NCBI RefSeq assembly: GCF_000004075.3
Contig: NC_026660.2
Span: forward strand, 26,043,498-26,107,497
DNA from: Cucumis sativus
Lineage: Eukaryota; Streptophyta; Magnoliopsida; Cucurbitales; Cucurbitaceae
Direction of reading: 5' to 3'
Length of the DNA: 64,000 nucleotides
Positions 1-13,497 of this stretch are shown one piece after another (position 1 is the first letter of the stretch; every line of letters begins with the position of its first letter). Made by a program: the position numbers and the translations under genes. The notes below the pieces were generated by a model that saw only the letters and a program-made list of their open reading frames with translations, was not told the origin of the DNA and did no database searches.

Positions 1-404
1 AAAAAACAAGTATTAATCAAACTTTTTCAGATGGTCTTAAAACAAAAACAAGAGCAAGGGAAAAATAAAAAAATTGACTGACCAAATAAATTGACAGATC
101 AAACTAAGAAAGAAACAGCAATTTAAAATCAAGGGAACGGTTGAGCTTGACAGATTCAAACTGAAAGATAGTGATTTTATCCAAACTGACAAGGAACGTT
201 AAACAAAGCATATGTTACTTTGGATCAATGATAGATCCCTTCACTAGTTTAAGTTGGAAGAACACAAAAGTCAATGCATTTCAGCAGTATAAGCAATGAA
301 TTGAAACCTTCAAACTAAGTGTTGGCATTGGAATATATGTAATCCTTTGACAGTATGAAATCAGAAAGGAAAAATGTGTGTCGTTCAAACTTTTAAGCAC
401 ACAC

Positions 405-3273
405 CTCAGAATTTAGTGGTTCTTCATATGGATCATCTATCCCTGTGAATCCTGAAAATAGAATGCAAACATCAACTCGAAGTTGAGAAATGATATCAGC
501 TGTGGAAATACACGAATGAAAAAATAGAAGCACAATAAATCTATATATTAATATTACAGAAACATAAAGTTATAATACAACTAAAGGGACAATCTGGTCA
601 ATTAGGTCCCTGAAATTGGCAACTAGAATTATTCCCGTCAAGTAAGTATTGAATCTTGATGAGTGATGATTGCTTATCATTATAAACCACATGCTTTCGG
701 ACAAGTTCAGCATAAAGATTTCATTAAAGATGGAGAAAGACAATTGGAATGCCAAATCTAAAAGGGTGAATCGTGTGAAGCCAAATATTGGGAAAACCGA
801 AGTAGTACCTTGTATCTTTCCTGCTCTAGACAGTTTATAGAGACCCTTTGGATCCCGAGCTTCACATACATTAAGTGGTACATCAAGGAAAACCTGTAAA
901 TGAATGACATAAATATACTGTCAACAATGAAGATATTGCCGTCCATCTATGTCAAACTCTATTGCCCTGTCCTAGTTACGAATTCTGTAAGGAGAAATGA
1001 AACTATGCCCTGATAACATGTACAGCAGAAATTATAATAACATACCTCAATAAAATCACCTTCTGCCAGCAAAGCACGACAGGCATCTCTATCCTTCCGA
1101 AAAGGAGATATTAAGCTAGCAATACAAATAATCCCAGCATCTGCAAAGAGGCTTGCTACCTCACCTGTAGACCATCTGGTTTAATATCCACTAAATTTGG
1201 GAGACACAAAAAGCAACAATGAATTTTTTTCAGCTAATAGAAAAGGACACCCACCAATTCTCCGTATGTTTTCTGTACGGTCTTCAGGTTCAAAACTAAG
1301 ATCACTGTTTAGACCATGCCTAATATTGTCACCATCAAGGATGTAGGTCAGTTTTCTTCTTGCATGTAAGCCTTGACTTAATGCACATGCCAGAGTGCTT
1401 TTTCCTATAATTAGAGCCCTAGGTGAGAGAGAGAGAGAGAGAGTAACTACAGTGAAAGGATCATCCTAAACATAAGCATTTTAAACAACAATCCTCTAAT
1501 TATACCAAACTACTGTACAATATGAAAAACCAGTTTCATGAAAGAAAATAATCTGATTGATGATGAGCAAAAGTTAGTTAGGAACCATAAATTTACTCAT
1601 ACCTTACGAAATATAAACAATAAACATGTTCGATTGCTGACAAGCAGCTCTGCTTTTGTATTTTCTTCTTTCAGAACCTAATTCTTTCCTTTTTTGCTTG
1701 AATTGATTAAAGTTGAAAAAACAGGAAATTCAACTGGGTCTAGCCCATTGGATCAATAATTTAGTCTCTTAATCAAGTACATGCTCAATGGAACATTATA
1801 TATGAAACAAACAGCTAAGTCATGTAATTGTAAATAACTTGAAGACAACATGCACGAAAAGGATAATATCAATCCAAATTGCAGATGGGCAATAAAAAAG
1901 AAACGAGTGATCTGCCCTGCAAATCTGATCAGTGAAGTAGGTCTTACAGGCTTCTTACTAACAAAGAAACAAAATAATAAGGATTGAAACGAAAAAGTTA
2001 AATCACTACTGAAAATATAAGTGAATCGTTTGGGATAAAAAAATTCTAAGCAAAATAAAGGTGAAAATATCGTAGAAAGAATAATATTCAATTATAATGG
2101 TAATGGTGACGATGGTTCTAAAAATGCAGCAGTAAATAACATAAGTTACCTGTTGGGAAAACGAGAACTAACCTGAACCACTCAGACCAGTTATCCATAT
2201 GACACAGCCTTTCTGCTGAAGCAACTTTTCTCTTTGAGGCTTCCCAACAGGACAATCGTGCCATACAATATTTTTTGACTTCCCACCAGTTGAGGTCTCA
2301 TGGCAACCTTTACCTATTTTTTTTTTTTAACGAAAAGCAAACTTTTCAGTGATAGATGAAAAGAAGAAAACTCTTACCCCATTATTAGATGGTTGGACTA
2401 AATTAGAGATACTCAAGTAAATTCAGTAAATTGCAAGGCTGGTGAATCATGGGTCACGACCTTACAAAATCAATCTCGGGACTATATTCGAAGCAATATA
2501 CCAATAAATCTAATTTTGCATGTCAGTCTTAGAAGTGTGCACAAAAAAAATAAAAGAAAAAAACGATAAGCATAAGCTAGAGCTATTTCAATGTTTTCGG
2601 AACCATAACCAAACTCGTGATTTTGTGATTTAGCTTTCTTTTATGGCTCATATATACCTACTGAAGACGAGTAATAACCCAACTGATGATCAAGATGGTG
2701 AATTAATCGGATATTTTCTAAGAACGGAAGTAATAAAAGCGGGAAAATGCTAGGTAGAGCAGCAAAACCTTGAGACACATACACCTACAAATTTTTACAA
2801 CTTATTGAGAACAAAAAGCTCGAGCCAAAATGCATTTCGTTTTAAACCTAAAACTGAAATACATACTAATCAGTAGTTACAATAAAATTCAAATAAAGCA
2901 GGTCTACGTGATATTGATTACAAATATAATTTCCAGAAGTTCAAACAACAACACCACCAATTTCCTCAAAGACAAGTTTAAAAAAATGAATCGGTAAAGG
3001 AAATTCTAACATTCTTCGTAAACAGAATTCAACGAGATTTCAAAAATAAGTACCGTGAATCGCAGAGCAAATGCTCGTCGCCGCTTTAAACGGCTGTAAG
3101 AAACTAGTTGGAACAGCATCGCAACAGAACCGCCATCCTCCACAACTCCGCTCCAGTCCAATGGCATTGTTCACTGCAATGTTAGCAGGCTTCAACCTCC
3201 CAAAAGATGAGAATATCAACGGCCGATATTCGAACATGCGAACCAGCGGTGGCGTTAATTGCGACGTGTCCAT
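405..3273 (-). CDS. APK4: Adenylyl-sulfate (APS) kinase, plastid type, 3' end outside window
   Basis: Phosphorylates adenosine 5'-phosphosulfate to PAPS, the sulfate donor for sulfotransferases. Six coding exons are seen on the minus strand: 3054-3273, 2173-2313, 1255-1404, 1046-1164, 809-893 and 405-451, giving 254 codons; the last exon must lie left of base 1. The first ~75 residues are unconserved and look like a plastid transit peptide. The P-loop GLSGSGKST (about residues 116-124) is split by the exon 2/3 junction. Family motifs follow: [45 protein letters not shown] and [10 protein letters not shown]. The exon 2 acceptor may be at 2313 (tag) or 2307 (aag); both keep frame. I chose the ATG at 3273 because it is in frame with the conserved part. 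The symbol rests on conserved neighbours, not on sequence distinction from APK1-3. Confidence 0.93.
1424..1443. repeat. (GA)n microsatellite in APS kinase intron
   Basis: A GA run on the plus strand. Read on the gene's strand it is a CT tract about 20 bases upstream of the exon 3 acceptor at 1405, so it probably doubles as the polypyrimidine tract of that intron. Confidence 0.85.
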
Positions 3274-3954
3274 CGAACTGAACAATGAAGCAGCATGCCA
3301 AAGGTAAACAAAAAAGCAGGAAAACGAGACAGGAAACACAGAATAGTAGTTTCGAATAGAGATTCGCAGGAACAGACAGGAATATACAAAAACAAGAAAG
3401 CAATGGATACAAGATACATACAAGACTGAAATCGAAAAGAGTGTTGAAAGAGGTCCGTGGGAGGTGGTGGCGGAGGAAGTTTCGTAAATAATGGGTGAGC
3501 ATCCACCTGTAATTGTACTCTGATATGAAAGTGGCAGCTGAAGAAAAGGCTGAGATACGACAGAAAGAGGATGTGGAAAGCAAAAGCATAAGCAGTGTGC
3601 GTGAGGGAGGCTCAGCTGTCACTTGGAAATGGAATCACCACTACTACTTTCTTTGCTTTTCTCGAACAACACGATAACCACTGTGAATAAGCCCTTGCTA
3701 CAATTTGATTCATCTGTTTATCCTTTCACACCCAGTCTTCCTCCTTCTTCCCATTAACATATATATCTACTTTGGAATAGATACAAATATCAACCATAAA
3801 TTTAAAATAATTAAATATATATAAATTTAGTAAAATCTAATAAATTAGGTTCTAAATCTTGGTCTATAGTTTGATTTAGTCTATCAATTATTGATTTTAC
3901 TACATTCAATTTTTTAAAAATTTATATTAGACTATTGCAAAAGTGAGCAAATGT

Positions 3955-4300
3955 TAGAGATAGTTATATATTTAAACTTATCTAATAAAAAAGTAAACAT
4001 TTCAAATCTCAGATTTATATTATACCAATTGCTAAAGTAAACATAACTAAACAATAGTTCTTTTAAAAAGCTAATATTAAAAGTAGGAAGCCAATAAATA
4101 TTATTTACATTTATTTAATAAAAAATAGTTAGATTTCAAGTCACATAAACTTATATTATGCTAATTGTTAAAAGGTAAAAGAGCTTTGAAAACAAGACTT
4201 GATATTAAAAGTAGGAAGCCAAATAATATTGTTTAAATCTAATTAATAAAAATAGTTAATTGTCTTAAAAACAAATCTATACAAATATTTGGTCAAATAT
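3955..4300. repeat. Degenerate tandem repeat, period about 128 bp
   Basis: About two and a half diverged copies lie head to tail in the spacer between the APS kinase 5' side and the NPH3 gene 3' side. The clearest anchor is attaaaagtaggaagcc at 4076 and again at 4204, a spacing of 128. Each copy also has a (t)taataaaaa(a)tag stretch and a 'ttatattat.c.aattg.taaa' stretch. No coding potential. Confidence 0.65.
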
Positions 4301-4896
4301 ACTATTCTCTTCCTATCTCTTTTATAACTATTTTGCTTTAAATAAAATTTATCCATTTCTTGTTTTATTCTACTCTTATCTCGACCTCTCCTCCTCCATT
4401 TTTTTCTTTTGTTTTTCTGTGCAGTTGGTCAGAGACACCTAAGTGACTAAATCAATCGAGGCCAATCCATCAAGTGATGGACAAGTTTACTACCATCGTT
4501 ATATGTGACAAGCCAACAATCGATAATCGCTATAATCCATCCATAAAATCAGAGGTGGATCCAAAAACTTTGTTGATGGAACTTCGTAATTTAATAAAAA
4601 ATAATATGAAATGGATGTAAAGAGTGTGGCTTTAACTTAGATCCAGACTCGTAAATAATTTTATCTCTATGCTATATAGTTCCTCCAGTGACATTATTTT
4701 AATTTTTTAGGAGTTTTACCAGTTATTAGTTGTAATATTATTTCATATTTTTAGGAAGCTTCACCCTTGAACCTATACTTACCAAGTTCAATCCTACATC
4801 TACATGTACATGTACAAGTTGCCTTAACCAACAGGAAGAATAAATTCGAAAACGTACACTAAAAAACTAAAAGCTCTTAACTAAATAAACCAACAA

Positions 4897-7800
4897 CTAA
4901 TTAACATAAAGCTGATTTCTTCTCATTACAACAATATCATCATCCCCATCATCATCTCCCTCCTCTTCAAACAAATCTTCCCCTTCCTCTTCATCACCTC
5001 TGTTCTGAACTTTACTCTCTGTTTCTCCTAAACTCGACACCCGAAACACATTCTTAATCCCATTCATCAATCTCTGTCCAAAACTACTACTTCTCCCAGA
5101 TTTCCTAGCCCCTTCATGATTCGACGACGACCCACGATCCGAGGATGGCTTGCACCCACCACCAAACTTAAAGTAATCTGTTTTAAAATCAGCACTCATT
5201 CGAGAAACAGAAAAGGAAGTGGACCCACGTTGGCCTCTAGCCACAACCTTGCTATTATTATTATCACAGCTACTCTTCTCGTCACCATAATGAAAGCTAG
5301 CGGAACGACCACGGCCAGCGTCCTGGGACAAACTCCTCTGTTTCTCAGAATCTTGGAGCTTCTTCTTCATGGAGGAGAGTTGGGATTCGAGGGTTCGTAT
5401 GCGAGAATTTGTGGCGTGCATGGCCGCCTTTAACTTGGCCGACTCGCGAGCGGCGGCGTCGCGCTTGAGAATTGCGCCGAGAGTGAGGGGGTCCTTGGGA
5501 ACAGGACGCGGCGGTAGAGGTTTGGTGGCTGCGGCGGCGACCGTAGTGGTGGAGAAAATGGAGTGACGAGTATTGAGCTGTTCGATTAGCATGGCGCGGA
5601 CCACGAATCTGAGGGGCATCAGTGGGTTTTGAACTGCGTGTAGGAGTAAGTTGGGGGAGAGCTTGTCGCAGTCTATGAAATTGCATATTAATACCTTTTG
5701 GTCTTCTGTGATCTTTCCTCCACGTCCCTGCCATTTTCATTGTAAACCATTGTATTCACACTCTTTGTAGGGTTGCTTCAAATAGACCAAAATAAATTAC
5801 TATGTATTATGAATCAAATAAGCTGTGATATTTTTATACAAATTAATTAATAAATAAAGTATCATTATTATTGTTATTTTACAAACTGTGGTGCATATGA
5901 ATGTGTTTATTAAAAAAATAAAAATTTAGAAGGAATGAAAAAACTTACCTTGAGATAAAGAAGAGCGATATTGTAGATTAAATCATGGCATTTAAACCGG
6001 CGGTTCAGCGACGAAGCCAAGACCATAAAATTCTCCACATCCACGCATTTGAAATCTTCAAAGCAGGTAATGTCTCCATTATCTCCCTCATCCTCCAAAC
6101 TCCAGGCTTCAAGACATCTACTACCCAAATACGCCATGGTTTCAGCCTCCGGCAGCAGCTCCAAACACGACCGGAACACCACCGATGCATAATCCCGGTT
6201 CACGGCCACCACTCGGCGGAAGTATTTTTCGGTGACGTCCACCAAGTTTTCGTCGTTGGTATTATTTTCCGTGTCGGACATTTCGAGCAACTCCGCCGCC
6301 GTTCTAAGTGCGGCGACGTTGAAGGGCGTTATTAAGATGGGAGCACCGTAGCAAAAATCGGCGACTAGAGTGAATATTTTGGAGGTTAATTTGAGCGGTG
6401 GAGTGAGGGTAACGTCGGATGCTGTGGCCAATTGTCGCTTTAAATATGATGATTTGGATGCCAGAGGATCCTAAGAAGAATTTTGAAAATTACCGTATTT
6501 GCAATTAATTGCTTTGATAAAAGCCCCCACTATATGTTTCCGTTGGATTACCATTACTCGCGGGAAGTTGCAGTAGGTTTAGAGAAAGAACACGTTTCCG
6601 CAATAAAAACTCTCCCTTTATTCATTATTATTTTCCAAGGAAAAAGAAAAAAAATTTACTCAACAAAAACACCTATGGCTAGAGAAGTAAATGAAATAGC
6701 ACAAAAGCAGATAAATGCAATTTAAAATACAATAGAGTCTTTTTTTTCAAAATAAAGTTTAAAATTTTAAAAAATAAATATGAGACTGGTTGCAATAAAA
6801 TTATAAAAACATACTTTTTTTTCACAAAAATAATATTGAATTAAGTTATCAAAACCTAAGTTTTTTTTAACACGTATTCCAAGGTAATTAAATTTACCAT
6901 ACTTTCTATAAATGTTTTTAAAATCAATTTTTTTTTATTCGAAGTTTGATTGTGAATTCAAATGGTTTGTAAAAAGTCTATGAATACTATTAAAGAAAGT
7001 GAGAAAAAAACGAGTGGAATTTTTAGGATAAAAAAGACGAATAAACTTTAAATAGTTAATATATAGAAAAAATCTGAGATTATAGTGTAGGGTTTGGTGA
7101 AGCTTATACATAAATATACCTATGTAATCTCAATGAACAACTATTTAAAAAAGATCACTCAATCATTATTATACATATTTATGTTGAAAAATGGAAATGT
7201 GAGAATTAATCACTATATTGGTGAACAATGGATGATAGAGGTGACAAATTATGTATCTGTTATTTACATCCAAATTTACACTTGTCTCAAATTATTTAAA
7301 ATAATGATTGTGACAATAAGAAAATGTCGTAATTATGAGGGACATGAAAATTAATGCTTTAAGCAAAACATACCATCATCTCACTTCCTATCTCTCTCAA
7401 TTCCCAAACCCCACTCTCATTTTCGCTTCATAAAAATAATATTAATTGGCATTTAAAATTCATAGTTTACTATCTTAATTAAATTAAATATTTTATCATT
7501 AATCTAAAATTCTTCAACCAAAGGGAAAATGGCTGATAGAACCGTTAGATAAAATGTTTTAGAAAGTAATGCTCATAATATTTATTCCCGTTGGGGTTAA
7601 CATTTAAATAAATCCATTTCAAATTATTTAATAATAATTAGATAAAATGTCACCGTAATTTTACAATTTATGCATGTTTCAATTAAATTATTATTTTTTA
7701 ATTCTTAATGTAATATTTTAATAATATCGTTTTTCTTCTTATATTATGTTACTATTTTCGTTTTTGTGTTTAATAGAAAATAAAACAAAGAGTACTGTGT

Positions 7801-8437
7801 TTATTGTATATTTTTACATGTTCTTAAAAATTAAATTACTAAAATTGACTCTCACCAATAATTCAATCACAATTTTTTTTTTAAAAAAAAAACATCATAT
7901 TATCTTTTTAAAAAACCGCATCCAACGTTAATTTCTTTTTAAAAAATAAAGTAAAATTAATAAATTTATACATTACATTATAGAGAACGAAGAAAAAAAC
8001 AATAATGCAGGAAAAATTATTCGAAAGGCCAAGAAAGGTGTGGAAATTACAATTTACAACATACCTTGTGGAGATGAAAACATTGCCCATTAACTCGAAT
8101 ACAAACATCTGTCTTAATTCCAGTTACATTACACCTAAAAATTGCAAGTAAAATTAAATCAAGTAAACAAAACCAATCCCTAAATTCAAAACTAGCTCAG
8201 AGCGAGAGAGAGAGAGAGAGATTGTTACCATTGACGAACTCTGGAATAGAGATGGTTGGGAGGTGGTGGAGGCGGCGGAGAGAGAGGTGGAGAGAGGGAA
8301 GAGGAGGAGGAGGAAAACTCATAATAATCTTCTTCATAAATTGTATCGACGGCGCGAAGGTTTTGCCAAACGGTAAAATCATCTGTTTCCTTCATTTCGT
8401 TGAAGGTCGCGTCTCTGGTCTTTGGGGGAGTGTGCAT
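4897..8437 (-). CDS. BTB/POZ and NPH3 domain protein (At3g49900-like)
   Basis: Probable substrate adaptor of a CUL3 ubiquitin ligase, by family; no specific role is known to me. Four exons: 8229-8437, 8065-8134, 5949-6470 and 4897-5727, joining in phase to 543 residues. The N-terminus is Ser/Pro-rich (about residues 40-65). The BTB part (about 71-160) starts TDVCIRVNGQCFHLHKDPLA, then YLKRQL and a segment with FCYGAPILITPFNVAALRTA. The NPH3 part is short, with CNFIDCDKLSPNLLLHAVQN and RAMLIEQ near 275-315. A coiled coil near 360-395 (RIRTLESQLSSMKKKLQ), a basic Ser-rich stretch and a very acidic tail follow. The exon 2/3 junction falls inside the conserved HK|DPLASKS motif, which confirms that the isolated upstream exons belong here. 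Its neighbour RPL26 matches the Arabidopsis order. Confidence 0.88.
6471..8064 (-). other. Intron 2 of the NPH3 gene
   Basis: A 1.6-kb AT-rich intron. Donor gtatgt after ...CTCCACAAG and acceptor ttcttag before GATCCTCTGG. It holds poly-T and poly-A runs; I see no gene or recognisable element inside. Confidence 0.8.
8204..8221. repeat. (GA)n microsatellite in NPH3 gene intron 1
   Basis: A GA run on the plus strand, a CT tract on the gene strand, starting 7 bases after the exon 1 donor (8228). Confidence 0.8.
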
Positions 8438-9660
8438 TTGGAAGCTTTATGAAATTTGGTTTCGTTCATTCTCATAGGCATTTACCATTAAATATTGGGG
8501 GTGAAGATGGAGGTGGAGGAGGGTGTGTGTATTAATGGCGGCCATGTGATTCCTCTTAAATGCTGTTCATCCTCCGCTTAATTACCGTTCACTCTTTACT
8601 CTCATATTTTTTGTAAATTTTAAAATTTATTCCAATTACGATACCCGTTTTGAATTTTCCTTAGCTTGAGAAACAAAGGAAAAAGAAATGGAATACGTGT
8701 CCTCTTGTCTACTCATTTTTTGTTGCGTCGAGCGATTCGGAGGAAATTTGTGGCCCATTTTTTTGTCCGCTCTTAGACCCATACATATTAAATTTGGGAT
8801 TCTAATTGTCAAATTGGCACTATGTTTTGTCTTTTCTGGCAACAAAAATTAATTAGGGTAAATAAATTCCAACATATCACCTAATTTGAAAATACAACCT
8901 TATGAGCTAGGGATTTGGGCTAAGAATCTATCTTTTATACGTTAAGATATATTAACTCACAAATCATGTTTTAATACTAACCAATTTAACATTTGATACA
9001 TCTTTTTTTTATTTGAATTGTGTTTGATTCCTCGTTCTTGTAATTGATATATATAAAAGATTCACACACTTTATAAAAACTAGTTAGGTGAATGAAATTG
9101 GGGAATGATTTAGTTACTTGTAGTTTTACCATAGGCTAACTAATAGTATAAAAATTACATATACAGTCTAATTTATGACTATAATTGGTACAACCTTGTT
9201 TAATGCTTCTCACATTCTATACACAAAAGAAATACAAAAAGGTAATTTAAAATTTAAAATAACCCCCTTACTTATTTTTATTATGTATACAATCTACGTT
9301 GCACACAAAATTTTCTAAAACAAAGTTTTAATACTTTCTTATGTTGTAATAACATATTTGTAGACACCACAATAATCTTAATAAATTTCGTGGTGACATG
9401 AGATAAAAAAAAATAATAAAGTAACGTAAAATTTATAAAACCAAGTTACGAAGTATTTATATATTTTATATTTGTTTGATACGTTCATCATTACACAAAA
9501 CCGATGGATAACATAATTCAAAAACGACAAAATCTCAATAAAGTGAACTTTTGCCATTTTCTTTTGCATACAACTATAGTATTTTATAAAAAAACAATAT
9601 GGTATACCGTATACTCAATTATATATTCTACGTTTGCGTATGATTAAATAACTCCATGCT
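8438..9660. other. Spacer between NPH3 gene start and MYB gene end
   Basis: Holds the promoter and 5' UTR side of the NPH3 gene (8438 to about 8900) and the 3' side of the MYB gene. AT-rich beyond 8850; short reading frames here show no family resemblance. Confidence 0.5.
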
Positions 9661-11094
9661 TTAGTAATCCAACAAACTTCTTCGGTAAGGAAAATAGCCT
9701 GAAGATGCAAATTGGTGTCGCATATGTAGTGGAAACGACGACGATAGCGGTTGAGTCACTGACAAAATACTTGGTTGACTTTGACCGATAGCAGTTGTTG
9801 ACGTCGTTACTAAACTGCCTTCTACGGTGGTGATATCGTGAATACTTGATCTTTTTCGATCCTTTTTGGCAGATTCTTGACGAAGAAAATATTTTTGAGC
9901 ATGACTTGCTACTTGAGTTGGAGTTCTTGTAATCACCGCATTTCTAGAAATGCTTCTCCAATCTCCCTTTCCAAATTTCTTCAGCCCTAATAAAAACAGC
10001 CTGCCACATTTGGAAAATTCATTTGAATTTCTTTTCTTATACATATCAAATATTTCTATTTATTTTTTGTCTAACTTTCAATTTTTATATAGTTAAATAA
10101 TAATAAGTCATCCAATTTTAGCAAGTAATTGACACTTTAAAATATTAATGGGTTAACATACATTTCTGTCATTATGATCGTTATATCAAAATACTTTTAT
10201 AAATCTTAAAATTTATTAGTTCTAAGAAGTTGATTTTATATATAATTTTTTAATAATATCAATAATTTCAATGCTAAAAATAAATAAACGTGTTTGCTAA
10301 AATCTACCATGAAAATGCTAATAAATAATAGTTACAATTACAAAGTTTTAAACTAATCTCTTGAATAAAATATATAATCATCAACCTTTTATTGAATATA
10401 ATTCTTTTACTTTTATAGTTGAAAAATTATGAAGTGAGTGATTGAATATTAAGAGATGGAAGTTATACTAATATAAACACATGCTTTTAACTTAGTTTCA
10501 ACTTTGATACAACTATAAATTTTCATGCGTCATTTGATAAATCTTAAATTTAGGTAGTAATAGTTGAACTATGATTATAATTAAGAATTGGCAAAAGAGT
10601 TTTTAGAAATCAAACTATTTAAAATGGTATTTTAAAATAGTTATATATGTACTAAAGAATATTAATAATAATCATATAGGAGAGGCTAAATTAAGTTGAA
10701 GTAACGTAACGTACTGATGTTCCTTTTTCGTCCAGGGTTTCCCCTTTTTCCTCTCAGTCGTCGAGGTTTTCTCCGATACTGGACGTGGCGACGGCGGCGA
10801 CCTCTCCCTCTCCGACGATTTGGCCACCGTCAAGTCATCAGCATAATTGGGCAACTCAACTCGTCCAGAGTCAATATCCAGTACGTCCGAAACCAAGACA
10901 TCATAATGATATCTAACGTCGGCCGCTGATTTACCAGGAACAAGAGCGGCGATTTTGATCCAACGGTCAGGAGAATTATCGGGGACCAGAACGAGAGCGT
11001 GCTCAAAAAGGTTATCCTGGTGGCGAGTCCAGGGAGTGGGAGAAGAAAGTGAAGCGACAGGGAAAAGGCCGAAGGAAGGAGAATGGGGTTCCAT
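9661..11094 (-). CDS. MYB transcription factor, two-SANT DIVARICATA/SRM1 type (SHAQKYF class)
   Basis: A nuclear DNA-binding protein of the plant family with two separated MYB repeats. Two exons, 10715-11094 and 9661-10000, give 239 residues. Repeat 1 (about 21-75) has [32 protein letters not shown] and [11 protein letters not shown] Ser/Pro-rich linker ends in [11 protein letters not shown]. Repeat 2 continues across the intron as [20 protein letters not shown] and ends in VASHAQKYF at 157-165, the signature of this class. The intron splits the CAG codon (CA|G) with donor gtacgt. After repeat 2 come the basic [11 protein letters not shown] and a Ser/Thr-rich tail. The family normally binds I-box-like (TATCC) sites through repeat 2. 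I cannot say which ortholog it is. Confidence 0.9.
10001..10714 (-). other. Single intron of the MYB gene
   Basis: A 714-base AT-rich intron at the position usual for this family, inside repeat 2. Nothing else recognised in it. Confidence 0.8.
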
Positions 11095-13345
11095 TGGCCT
11101 TTCCCGTGGCGGGAGTGAGAGAAAAAAAAAAGAGAGAGGGGGAGATGAAGAGAATTGGAGAGGGGAGGTTTTGGAATGAATGGGAAATTTGAAGGAAGAG
11201 GTTTAAAGTTAAAAGGGAGGTGGTGCACGTGCGAGAATGCAAATATTTGCGGGGCTAAAAATGGGAGAGCCAACGGATTGAGGCCAGTAAAAAGGTAAAT
11301 TGAAACACGTTTCTGCCTTTTTACCTTTTTCTTTCTTTTTTTAACACCTACAGTGCTCGTTTTTGGGTTGTGGGTGTCTCATTCTTTTTTAGACTCCTAT
11401 TTTAATTATTATGACACTATGCCCCGATTATTATTTAATTGTTTAATTATTTACTTATTTACTTATTTTAGTGTTGATGTGAGATATTTCATATTATTAA
11501 CCTTCTATTTCCCTTTCGTTCCCTCTTTCAATTTTCTTTCCAGTTTTTCTTTTAACAATTATATGAAATTTGTAAGTTTTAAATTTGAAGTAAAATCTGA
11601 TATTTTCTATGTTATTCACGCCCATTTCCATTGATTTTACTAAATATTTTATTTTTATTATAAATACACTTTAGGATTTCTTGGGATTGAGTTTTAAAAA
11701 AATTCAGTTTTATTTAAACTTTTCTTTCAAATGTTTAAAATACACTAAGAAATTTATTTTGAACGTGTTTAGAAAGTTTTAGTTTTTTTAGAATAACTTT
11801 TTTTAAAAAATTAAATACTTATGTAATCTAAACTCACTAATAATTTGAAAGTAAGAGTAGTTAATAGCTATTACAACTTAAAAGGTGAAACGAGTACAAT
11901 GACTACTTTCTTTTCTTTTCATTTTGGACTGGATATTTTCAATTTACTTTAGTTTCAACACACAATTTTCATAACTTATATTTAAATCGTGACGCCAAAC
12001 TAAACATTCAAGTATTCCGAAATTTAACTTTACACCTGAGTTGTATAGTGAACTATGAAAAAACATGAATTAAACAACAACAATAACTCGTACACCAACC
12101 CAACATTTTTGTACTCCATAACTTTCTTATCCAACTAGTAAATTTGCTGTATTAAATATGTTAACACGTTCCTTTAAAATAAAAGATAAAATTGTAGCTT
12201 TTCGCCTTTTGATAATATGATATAGCAAATATAATACATTATTTTGGAATTTTGCAAAATACCACAAAATTCTTACTCTTTAAAATACTTTATGTCTTAA
12301 ATTTGTTATTGTTCTAAAACTAAAGTCATTCAATAATTTGTTTATTCTTTCATTTTGTAAGGCTACAATCGTTCTCTCGTATGGAAAAAATAATTTGTTT
12401 ATTCAACAACGTTCATATTTCTTCTCCCATGTTTAAAAGTCTTAATCATCTTTCTCCTTATACGAGAAAAACGATTTGTTATTCCTGATCGGTAGAACAC
12501 AGTTTGTGTTCTAAATTGGTAAGGAAGTTTCCATCATCATCATCTTTTCCATTTTTTTTATTTGCAAATCGCTCACGTGAAGACTTTTTAAGTTTTATTT
12601 ATTGTTTTTTTTTCTTTGGTTTCGCAGTGGGTGTACTGCTATTATGCATCCATGAATTCTTATAATTTATATTGTATTAATATTGGTTTTATGTTATCAA
12701 TAATATATTAATTGCAATACAAAATATAATGGTTGTTAATCATAGTAGTTTAACTTTATTTGTGACTGTTTGCTCTATTTGACGTATTTTAGAGTTAAAC
12801 CTGATTTCAAATTATTTTATTTTATTTTTTATGTTGATTTTACTTTGTATTAGTTTTGTATATCAGTGGTGTGATATGCTTATATTAAATGTACAATGTG
12901 TATCAAACAGTATCAAGTGTATCAAAATCCAAAGGGTATCAAGAAGTATGAAATTTATATCAAGTGTATAAAGAAATATCACGTGTATTGATGGATATTA
13001 GGTGTATCAAATGTATATATTAGTAATAAGGATATTTGTGACATTTTATATTTTGTATATGTGAGCTAAATTTTGTTTTTGTCATTCTTGTAATAAACCA
13101 ATATTTGCTACATAGTATGTCATTGATAGATTTTGACAAATTTTGATATATTTACATTTTTTAAATACAACTATATACTTAATTATTTTAAATCTAATTA
13201 CTATATTTACATCTATTTTTTTATAAACAATAAAAATATTATAATTTGTTTAATTTTTTTTTGCAAGTGCAAACAAAACCTAACATGCATTTCGTGATCC
13301 AACATCTGGATTGGAAATATTTCAGCCCGCAAGTTCCATAGTCCA
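11095..13345. other. AT-rich spacer between MYB and RPL26
   Basis: The first 250 bases are the purine-rich 5' side of the MYB gene. The rest is AT-rich with no gene seen. A degenerate repeat of gtatcaa-type words lies near 12895-13015. Confidence 0.5.
12895..13015. repeat. Degenerate short tandem repeat of gtatcaa(g/a) words
   Basis: The word gtatcaa or a one-base variant recurs about nine times in 120 bases with irregular 8-20 base spacing (for example gtatcaaacagtatcaag). The irregular spacing suggests an old decayed array. Confidence 0.5.
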
Positions 13346-13350
13346 TATAA

Positions 13351-13425
13351 AGGCCCATTAAAAGTAAGCTAGGCCCAAATTAATTTGACAATTTAAGTAT
13401 AAAATGAAGAGAAACCCTAGGGTTT
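13351..13425 (+). promoter_or_regulatory. RPL26 core promoter: site II motifs, TATA box, palindromic telo-box
   Basis: Two GGCCCA site II elements (aggcccatta at 13351, aggcccaaat at 13371), a TATA box (tataaaa, 13398-13404) and a palindromic telo-box aaaccctagggttt (13412-13425) precede the coding start by 73-147 bases. This combination is typical of plant translation-machinery genes, where site II is bound by TCP factors. An ATG at 13404 overlaps the TATA box, so it is probably upstream of the transcription start and not used. Confidence 0.8.
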
Positions 13426-13497
13426 CTTCCATTCACCCGGGCTTCCTATCCCCTTTCCCTTTCCCCCCCTTCCCCATTCCCATTTTCGCCGGCCGCC

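Noticed and set aside
1-404. Search for the last exon of APS kinase
   Set aside because: No sequence resembling the conserved C-terminal segment on the minus strand; the exon must lie outside the window.
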